Positions 57,704 through 64,000 of a DNA stretch of 64,000 nt are shown here, piece by piece. The DNA comes from Ancylobacter sp. IITR112 (GTDB taxonomy: Bacteria > Pseudomonadota > Alphaproteobacteria > Rhizobiales > Xanthobacteraceae). Both the position numbers and the translations under genes were made by a program. How positions within the stretch are numbered: position 1 is the stretch's first letter; each line of letters opens with the position of its first letter. The notes beneath the pieces are model-generated. The model had not been told where the DNA came from. It made no database searches and saw only the letters and a list, made by a program, of their open reading frames with translations. Location: contig NZ_JBGCUS010000001.1 of assembly GCF_041415945.1 (NCBI RefSeq), positions 1,178,001-1,242,000 on the forward strand, read 5' to 3'.

Positions 57704-58126
57704 ATGAAGCGATTTTTGTTCGGACTGGCGGCGCTGCTGCTGGCCGGCATGGCCGGCAGCGCGTCGGCCCAGACCATGAGCTATGCGGAAGCCGGGGCGC
57801 TGATCGCCAAGAGCTGCGGGCCTTCCATCGAGAAGTTCTGCGCCAAGGACAATCTCGGCACGGGCGAGGTTCGTAACTGCCTGATGGCGCATCAGGACCA
57901 GGTGCCGCAGCAGTGCTTCGACGATTACGCGGCCGCCCGCGCCTCCATCTCCAAGCGCATTGCCGCGCAGAGCGACGCCTGGAACGTGTGCAACGCCAAT
58001 ATCCGCCAGGCCTGCGCCGGCGTTCAGCCGGGCGACGCCAACATCCTCAACTGCCTGATCGACGCCAGCAAGGTGATCCGGCCGGCCTGCAAGTCCATTC
58101 TGGTCGATGCCGGCTGGTGGCAGTGA
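57704..58126 (+). CDS. Exported cysteine-rich repeat protein
   Basis: From ATG 57704 (SD GGGAGG) the protein has 140 residues with a signal peptide (MKRFLFGLAALLLAGMAGSA, cleavage near ASAQ). The mature part has two Cys repeats, each with a CxxxxxxxC-x(n)-C-LxxxxxxV-xxxC pattern (CGPSIEKFC..NCL..QQC, and VCNANIRQAC..NCL..PAC), matching the GLG1-type cysteine-rich repeat family. Four Cys per repeat suggests disulfides formed in the periplasm. Its function is unknown. It lies directly upstream of an OmpA-domain gene (34 bases), likely the same transcript. Confidence 0.82.
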   Translation: MKRFLFGLAALLLAGMAGSASAQTMSYAEAGALIAKSCGPSIEKFCAKDNLGTGEVRNCLMAHQDQVPQQCFDDYAAARASISKRIAAQSDAWNVCNANIRQACAGVQPGDANILNCLIDASKVIRPACKSILVDAGWWQ

Positions 58127-58160
58127 CGAAACGGCGAAACGCTAGGGAAAGAGACAGATC

Positions 58161-58790
58161 ATGACCCGTATCACCCGTTTCGTCGGCGGGCTCGCCCTCG
58201 CCGCCGCGCTCGCCGCGCCGCTCGCCGGCACCGCGACCGCGCAGACCGCTGACTCCGACGCGCAGATCATGCAGGGCCTGTCGCAGGCCACCATGTTCGA
58301 CCCGTCGCTCACCGCCCAGGTGCTGCGCCAGATGGCGCAGGACGCCGTGGCGCAGAACGCCCCGCTGACGCTCGACAAGTCCGAGATCGCCAAGCGGCTC
58401 GACAAGCTGGCGCAGATCACCGTGCAGATCCAGTTCGCGCTGGGTTCGGACATCATCCGCCCGGAATCCTACCGGACGCTGGGGTCGATCGCTGACGCCA
58501 TGCACCACCCGATCCTGGCGAACTACAAGTTCATCGTCGTCGGCAACACCGACACGACCGGCACCCGCGCCTTCAACCTCAAGCTCAGCCAGGAGCGCGC
58601 CAACGCCATCGTGCAGGCTCTGGTGGTCGTGTTCGGCGTTTCGCCTGACCGCCTGGAGGCTGTCGGCCTCGGCCAGGAGGCGCTGCAGGTGCCGTCCAAG
58701 CCGACCGACCCGATCAACCGCCGGGTGCAGATCTTCACCATCGGCACGGTCGGCCCGATGGGCAAGCCGGTCCCGACCAGCGCCCCCTGA
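58161..58790 (+). CDS. OmpA-domain exported protein
   Basis: The 209-residue protein has a signal peptide (cleavage after TATAQ) and a C-terminal OmpA-like peptidoglycan-binding domain: VVGNTDTTGTRAFNLKLSQE, RANAIVQALVV, DRLEAVGLGQEALQVP and NRRVQIFTIG. The stretch before it (residues 27-90) is helical. No lipobox or barrel is visible, so it is a free periplasmic protein or attached through a partner. It follows the Cys-rich repeat gene. A strong terminator lies just beyond its stop. Confidence 0.88.
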   Translation: MTRITRFVGGLALAAALAAPLAGTATAQTADSDAQIMQGLSQATMFDPSLTAQVLRQMAQDAVAQNAPLTLDKSEIAKRLDKLAQITVQIQFALGSDIIRPESYRTLGSIADAMHHPILANYKFIVVGNTDTTGTRAFNLKLSQERANAIVQALVVVFGVSPDRLEAVGLGQEALQVPSKPTDPINRRVQIFTIGTVGPMGKPVPTSAP

Positions 58791-58820
58791 GCGGGACGCC
58801 CGCCTTTTCCTGTGATAGGA

Positions 58821-58860
58821 AGCCGGCCGGTGCCTGTGCGCACCGGCCGGCTTTGTTTTG
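58821..58860 (+). terminator. Rho-independent terminator after the OmpA-domain gene
   Basis: A 13-bp perfect stem (AGCCGGCCGGTGC with GCACCGGCCGGCT, 58821-58833 and 58840-58852) has a 6-base loop and is followed by TTGTTTTG. Confidence 0.88.
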
Positions 58861-58897
58861 GCCGCCCCGTTTTCCGTCACATCCAGAGTTTCAGCAG

Positions 58898-59239
58898 ATG
58901 AGCATCACCCGAATCGAAGTCGGTCCGCGCATGAGCGAGGCCGTGGTCCATGGATCGGTCGCGTATCTCGCCGGGCAGGTCGCCAAGGGCGACAGTGTGA
59001 CGGCGCAGACCCAGGCCGTGCTCGGCCAGATCGACGCGCTGCTGGCCAAGGCCGGCACCGACAAGAGCCGGCTGCTGACCGCCACCATCTATCTCGCCGA
59101 CATCGCCACCTTCGCGGAGATGAACGCGGTGTGGGATGCCTGGGTGGCCGCCGGCAACACGCCGGCCCGCGCCACGGTCGAGGCGGCGCTGGCGACGCCG
59201 GACTACAAGGTCGAGATCGTCGTCACCGCGGCGGTCTGA
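58898..59239 (+). CDS. ridA: RidA family (YjgF/YER057c/UK114) protein
   Basis: From ATG 58898 the protein has 113 residues. VVHGSVAYLAGQVA, LTATIYLADIATFAEMNAVW and NTPARATVEAALA are the conserved Rid blocks; the Arg in PARATVE is the catalytic residue of deaminase-active RidA. It would hydrolyse reactive enamine/imine intermediates from PLP enzymes. The protein is about 15 residues shorter than E. coli RidA and belongs to a Rid1/2-like subgroup. It lies between two terminators, so it may have its own promoter. Confidence 0.86.
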   Translation: MSITRIEVGPRMSEAVVHGSVAYLAGQVAKGDSVTAQTQAVLGQIDALLAKAGTDKSRLLTATIYLADIATFAEMNAVWDAWVAAGNTPARATVEAALATPDYKVEIVVTAAV

Positions 59240-59273
59240 GACGCGGCCGGCTCCTGCCGCCGGCACGGCGCAT

Positions 59274-59308
59274 AAAAAAGGCCCCGGCATTGCCGGGGCC
59301 TTTCCTTT
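59274..59308. terminator. Bidirectional terminator between ridA and the MHS transporter
   Basis: 9-bp arms GGCCCCGGC / GCCGGGGCC around an ATT loop are preceded by AAAAAA and followed by TTTCCTTT, so it can end the plus-strand ridA transcript and the minus-strand transporter transcript. Confidence 0.9.
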
Positions 59309-59342
59309 GTCAGCTCCGCACAGGGCGGAGCGAGGGCACGCC

Positions 59343-61013
59343 TCAGTGCCAGTTTTCGAGGTCGCGGTCCTTGGTCTCCGGCAGCAGCAGCAGGCCGATG
59401 ATCGCGGTCATCACCGCAATGATGATCGGGTACCAGAGGCCGGAGAAGATGTTGCCGGTCGCCGCCACGATGGCGAAGGCGGTGGGCGGCAGGAAGCCTC
59501 CGAACCAGCCATTGCCGATGTGGTAGGGCAGCGACATGCCGGTGTAGCGGATGCGGGTCGGGAACAGTTCGACCAGCAGGGCGGCAATCGGGCCGTACAC
59601 CATCGTCACATAGAAGACGAGGATGAACAGCAGTCCGATCAGCGACAGGGTACGACCGTCCGAGATGACGCCGCCAATCGTCGGCTGCTTCACGATGGTC
59701 GGGTCGCCGACGGTCGGATAACCCGCAGCCTGCGCCGCCGCCACGATCGCCGCTCCGGTCTTGTCGGTCTCCGGAACCACGACAGGCGTGCCGTTGACGG
59801 TGACGGAGACTGCCGAGCCGGCCGCGCCGGGCAGCAACGTGTAGTGCATCGAGTTGGTCGCCAGCGTGCGGCGATAGACATCGCAGGGGCGGGTGAAGAC
59901 TCGTACGCCCACGGGATCAAACAGCGTGCCGCAGGTCGCCGGGTCGGCCGTGATGTCGATCTTCACCGACTCGGTGGCCGCGATCAGCTTCGGATTGGCG
60001 ATGCGGGCGATGTTCTCGAACAGCGGGAAGTAGGTCGCCGCGGCGATGAGGCAGCCCGCGATCAGGATCGGCTTGCGGCCGATCTTGTCCGAGAACCAGC
60101 CGAAGAAGATGAAGAAGGGCGTGCCGATCAGCAGGCTGAAGGCGATCAGCAGGTTTGCCGTCGTCCCGTCCACCTTCAGCGTCTGGGTGAGGAAGAACAG
60201 CGCGTAGAACTGGCCGCAATACCAGACCACGGCCTGGCCGGCGGTGCCGCCGAACAGCGCGATCAGCGCGATCTTGGCGTTCGACCAGCGGCCGAAAGCC
60301 TCGGTGAGCGGGGCCTTCGAGCGGCTGCCCTCTTCCTTCATCTTCTGGAAGGCGGGCGACTCGTTCAGCGACAGCCGGATCCAGATCGAGAAGCCGAGCA
60401 GGATGATCGACAGCAGGAACGGAATGCGCCAGCCCCACTCACGGAAATCCTCCGGCGACATGGAAAGACGCAGGGTGAGGATCACCAGCAGCGACAGGAA
60501 CAGGCCCACCGTGGCGGTGGTCTGGATCCACGAGGTGTAGAAGCCGCGGCGTCCATGCGGCGCGTGTTCGGCGACATAGGTGGCGGCGCCACCATATTCG
60601 CCGCCGAGCGCAAGGCCCTGGAGCAGGCGGCAGACGATGAAGATCACCGGCGCGGCATAGCCGATCGATTCGTAGCTGGGTAGCACGCCGACAAGGAAGG
60701 TGGCGATGCCCATGAGCGTCATGGTGACGAGGAAGGTGTATTTGCGGCCGATCAGGTCGCCGAGGCGGCCGAACACCAGCGCGCCGAACGGGCGTACCGC
60801 GAAGCCGGCGGCAAAGCCGAAGAGAACGAAGATGAACTTCGCCGTATCGTTGGTGCCGGGAACGAAGGTGGCGGCGATGTTCGCCGCCAGCGAGCCGGCA
60901 AGATAGAAGTCGTACCATTCGAACACGGTGCCGGCGGAAGAGGCGATAATCACCTTCTTCTCTTCCCGGGTCATCGGCGCCGCCTTGCCGGCGGGCGCGG
61001 TGGTTACGCTCAT
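59343..61013 (-). CDS. MHS-family (MFS) transporter with large extra loop
   Basis: From ATG 61013 the protein is 556 residues. SSAGTVFEWYDFYLAGS, the loop GRLGDLIGRKYTF and ALGGEYGGAATYVAEH identify the metabolite:H+ symporter (MHS/ShiA-ProP) group. About residues 337-450 form a non-membrane insertion with two Cys (PATCGTLFDPVG, TRPCDVYRR), absent in classic ProP or ShiA. It may bind substrate or a partner on the periplasmic side. The substrate cannot be named. The start is preceded by a region with no neighbouring genes on its strand until rlmB 359 bases upstream. Confidence 0.9.
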   Translation of the reverse strand: MSVTTAPAGKAAPMTREEKKVIIASSAGTVFEWYDFYLAGSLAANIAATFVPGTNDTAKFIFVLFGFAAGFAVRPFGALVFGRLGDLIGRKYTFLVTMTLMGIATFLVGVLPSYESIGYAAPVIFIVCRLLQGLALGGEYGGAATYVAEHAPHGRRGFYTSWIQTTATVGLFLSLLVILTLRLSMSPEDFREWGWRIPFLLSIILLGFSIWIRLSLNESPAFQKMKEEGSRSKAPLTEAFGRWSNAKIALIALFGGTAGQAVVWYCGQFYALFFLTQTLKVDGTTANLLIAFSLLIGTPFFIFFGWFSDKIGRKPILIAGCLIAAATYFPLFENIARIANPKLIAATESVKIDITADPATCGTLFDPVGVRVFTRPCDVYRRTLATNSMHYTLLPGAAGSAVSVTVNGTPVVVPETDKTGAAIVAAAQAAGYPTVGDPTIVKQPTIGGVISDGRTLSLIGLLFILVFYVTMVYGPIAALLVELFPTRIRYTGMSLPYHIGNGWFGGFLPPTAFAIVAATGNIFSGLWYPIIIAVMTAIIGLLLLPETKDRDLENWH

Positions 61014-61372
61014 GTGTTTCCCTTCCCCAAAGTTAGGTCGCGCCAAAGCAGTGGCGTGCGAGGCCGCTCGCACGCGCGATAGAGCCAGCTCGCGAGAGCC
61101 GCAGTTGTGATGGCCGAGTTTGGGAGTCCCCGCGGGGGGCGCCTTACGCTCGGGCTGTCTCCTCCCGGAGACGGCCCGCCGCGATGGGTGCGGTGCCTCT
61201 CCCCGGTGTTTTGGCGCGCGGAATTCTCCGATTCCGTCGCGTGCCTCAGGGGAGAGTGGCGAAAGAGGGGCGGTTTGACGATTGGCAATTGGTCGTAAAC
61301 TGCCGCACATGTTGCATTGCGGCAGAAAAACCGGTCATGGCGAAGTAAAGCCGGTGCGAATAACCGCCCGGA
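61014..61372. other. Intergenic region between rlmB and the MHS transporter
   Basis: 359 bases hold the leader of the transporter gene and the 3' region of rlmB, both on the minus strand. A CTGCCGCA/TGCGGCAG hairpin (61300-61325) may end the rlmB transcript. No gene was recognised. Confidence 0.6.
61300..61325 (-). terminator. Hairpin, possible rlmB terminator
   Basis: An 8-bp stem with a 10-base loop is followed on the minus strand by TTTACG, a weak T-run. A, likely partial, terminator 48 bases beyond the rlmB stop. Confidence 0.45.
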
Positions 61373-62194
61373 TCAGGCCGGGGCGCCGATGGCGCGCCGG
61401 GCGATATAGAGGGCGAGCGCGGCGGCGTTCGACACGTTCAGGCTGACAATGGCACCGGGAAGGTCGATGCGGGCGAGCGTGTCGCAGGTCTGCCGCGTCA
61501 ACTGGCGCAGCCCCTTGCCCTCCGCCCCCAGCACCAGTGCCACCGGGGCGGCGAGCGGGGTGTCGACCAGATCGGCCGGCCCTTCGCTGTCGAGTCCGAC
61601 GACCTGCACGCCGTTCTGCTTCAATTCGTCCAGCGCCCGCGCCAGATTGCCGACAAAGCAGAACGGCACATGCTCCAGCCCGCCGCTGGCGCTCTTGGCC
61701 AGCACGCCGGTGGCGGCCGGGCTATGGCGCGCGGTGGTGACGATGGCGCCGACCTTCAGCGCCGCCGCCGAGCGCACGATGGCGCCGACATTGTGCGGGT
61801 CGGTGATCTGGTCGAGCACGAGGATGAGATCGCAGGCCGCCGCCTTCGCCAGGGTGAGGGAGGGCAGGGGATCGCATTCGGCGAGCATGCCCTGATGCAC
61901 CGCGTCGGGATCCAGCAGACGGTCGATCTCACCGGGCCGGACGATCTCGGGATCGAGGCGCAGCGGAATGGACTCTTCCTGAAGCCGGCGCGCGGCGTTC
62001 TCGGTGAGCATCAGCCGACGCAGCTTGCGGCGCGGGTTGCGCAGCGCCTCGACCACGCTGTGCCAGCCATAGAGAATCGCCACATCGTCCGGCCATGCGC
62101 CGAAAGGCCGCCCCGCCGGGCGCGGGCGCGGCGAGCGGGAGCGGCCGGCGGAAGGTTTGGAGCGGCCGGGCGGACGGCTGGGGCGATCATTCAT
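61373..62194 (-). CDS. rlmB: 23S rRNA 2'-O-methyltransferase (SpoU/TrmH family)
   Basis: The 273-residue protein contains the SPOUT motifs: LILVLDQITDPHNVGAIVRS, VALVLGAEGKGLRQLTRQT and VSLNVSNAAALALYI, with the N-terminal L30e-like substrate domain (ILYGWHSVVEALRNPRRK). It methylates 23S rRNA G2251 ribose in the peptidyl transferase P-loop region. The N-terminus has a basic Ser/Arg/Pro-rich extension of about 30 residues. It is divergent from the tRNA-Tyr/tuf block. Confidence 0.92.
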   Translation of the reverse strand: MNDRPSRPPGRSKPSAGRSRSPRPRPAGRPFGAWPDDVAILYGWHSVVEALRNPRRKLRRLMLTENAARRLQEESIPLRLDPEIVRPGEIDRLLDPDAVHQGMLAECDPLPSLTLAKAAACDLILVLDQITDPHNVGAIVRSAAALKVGAIVTTARHSPAATGVLAKSASGGLEHVPFCFVGNLARALDELKQNGVQVVGLDSEGPADLVDTPLAAPVALVLGAEGKGLRQLTRQTCDTLARIDLPGAIVSLNVSNAAALALYIARRAIGAPA

Positions 62195-62528
62195 CCGCGC
62201 CTTCTGTCATGGCGCGCGTGCGTTGGCAATTTGCGGCGCGGGCGCGGCTGAGCAATTTTCCCCGCGCGCGTCGCGCGGCGTGGGTTCGGCGGCGGGCAGG
62301 ACGGGATTTGTGGCTGCGATTCGGCGCCGCTGCGGCCAGTGCCGGCAGCGCCGCAGGCGGGGAAAGGGCGCGCGATCCACAGCCTGCGGCGGCTATATGT
62401 GTACCGGGGTTGACAGCGAAGGGGCACCTCACCATAAAGCCGGCCGCACGGGAGCCGCGCATCGCGCCGGTTTCCGGTCGGGTCGACAGAGGGGCATTTG
62501 CCTGTCCCGCAGATCGGCCGACGTGCGA
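62195..62528. other. Intergenic region between rlmB and tRNA-Tyr
   Basis: 334 bases hold the promoters of the divergent rlmB and tRNA transcripts, including a TTGACA/CATAAA pair at 62410-62438. No gene was recognised. Confidence 0.7.
62410..62438 (+). promoter_or_regulatory. Sigma-70 promoter of the tRNA-Tyr/tRNA-Gly/tuf transcript
   Basis: TTGACA (62410-62415) is a perfect -35; CATAAA (62433-62438) is a 4-of-6 -10 at the ideal 17-base spacing. It lies 91 bases before the tRNA-Tyr 5' end. Confidence 0.72.
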
Positions 62529-62613
62529 GGGGGAGTGTCCCGAGCGGCAAAGGGGGCGGACTGTAAATCCGCTGGCTATGCCTTCGTAGGTTCGAGTCCT
62601 ACCTCCCCCACCA
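62529..62613 (+). tRNA. tRNA-Tyr (anticodon GTA)
   Basis: An 85-nt class II tRNA with a long variable arm: acceptor GGGGGAG/CTCCCCC, anticodon loop CTGTAAA with anticodon GTA, T-arm GTAGGTTCGAGTCCTAC and encoded CCA. First of two tRNA genes before tuf. Confidence 0.97.
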
Positions 62614-62644
62614 CGTCGCCTTCCGTTAGACTACGCCGACCCTC

Positions 62645-62718
62645 GCGGGTGTAGCTCAATGGTAGAGCAACAGCCTTCCAAGCTGATGACGAGGGTTCGA
62701 TTCCCTTCACCCGCTCCA
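62645..62718 (+). tRNA. tRNA-Gly (anticodon TCC)
   Basis: A 74-nt cloverleaf: acceptor GCGGGTG/CACCCGC, anticodon loop CTTCCAA with TCC, T-arm GAGGGTTCGATTCCCTT and encoded CCA. It lies 31 bases after tRNA-Tyr and 179 before tuf. Confidence 0.97.
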
Positions 62719-62897
62719 CTTTTCACCGCAGCCCCTATATGAGGCGGCGGCGCGGGTCCGCGCCGACAAGCCCCGAGGGCGGCGCGATTCCCAACTTCCG
62801 CAGGCGCGGTGCAACGCGGCACTTGCGGAACGCCGGGAAACCGCCTATCCCACGGCCCGATTTTTCGCGGCCCGAATGCCGCTGAAGGAAACGAGTT

Positions 62898-64000
<1,103 letters not shown>

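Overview
The window is 64 kb of high-GC chromosomal DNA from an alphaproteobacterium, most likely order Hyphomicrobiales (Rhizobiales). The evidence is the AapJQMP amino-acid importer, a sigma-54-driven urtABCDE-ureD-ureAB-ureCEFG supercluster, TamA/TamB, DUF2336 and DUF3297 proteins, and a tRNA-Tyr/tRNA-Gly/tuf block. My impression is a Xanthobacteraceae-like genome (Ancylobacter/Starkeya type), but that rests on remembered gene content and was not tested. No phage, complete transposon, rRNA operon or CRISPR array was seen.

Region by region: (1) 1-5.5 kb, a periplasmic iron/copper cluster: imelysin (cut by the window edge), Tat-exported multicopper oxidase, di-haem DUF1111 protein, second imelysin, DUF1513 protein. 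(2) 5.6-6.8 kb, a class I/II aminotransferase. (3) 7.0-18.4 kb, nitrogen scavenging: a near-perfect sigma-54 promoter, then the urea ABC importer UrtABCDE and urease (UreD, fused UreA-UreB, UreC, UreE with a very His-rich tail, UreF, UreG), all on the plus strand. Urea would be imported by Urt and hydrolysed by Ni-urease after UreDEFG loads the metal. (4) 18.5-20.3 kb, an ArnT-type membrane glycosyltransferase. (5) 20.3-30.6 kb, amino-acid and sulfur metabolism: metC, the general amino-acid importer aapJQMP, then on the minus strand a photolyase followed by cysK-alaX-sseA. (6) 30.9-37.1 kb, tamA-tamB for outer-membrane protein assembly, with a 1.8-kb non-coding stretch upstream. (7) 38.9-42.4 kb, an orphan ParA, an L,D-transpeptidase lipoprotein, a lower-GC tract of about 1 kb, and a two-gene module of a DUF7662-type protein and a VapC-like PIN protein that looks like a toxin-antitoxin pair. 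(8) 42.4-50.3 kb, flavin reductase and nitroreductase, a 1.2-kb GC-rich void, an exported protein of unknown function, DUF2336, NAD kinase, DUF3297, an exported metallo-beta-lactamase-fold hydrolase and a small outer-membrane barrel. (9) 50.4-54.5 kb, a polyamine-type ABC importer on the minus strand. (10) 55-61 kb, TerC, a sulfite-oxidase-like molybdoprotein, tRNA-Thr, a proline-rich exported protein, a Cys-rich repeat protein, an OmpA-domain protein, RidA and an MHS-family transporter. (11) 61.4-64 kb, rlmB, tRNA-Tyr, tRNA-Gly and tuf (cut by the window end).

The strongest candidate for something little described is the DUF7662/PIN pair at 41.4-42.4 kb, with an extended -10 promoter and a CATAT-N5-ATATG inverted repeat placed like an autoregulatory operator. 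The multicopper-oxidase-containing imelysin cluster, the His-rich UreE, the cysK-alaX-sseA operon and the two long non-coding GC-rich stretches also deserve attention. Starts were chosen by eye from Shine-Dalgarno spacing, signal peptides and family length; all domain calls are from recognition of motifs, with no database search.
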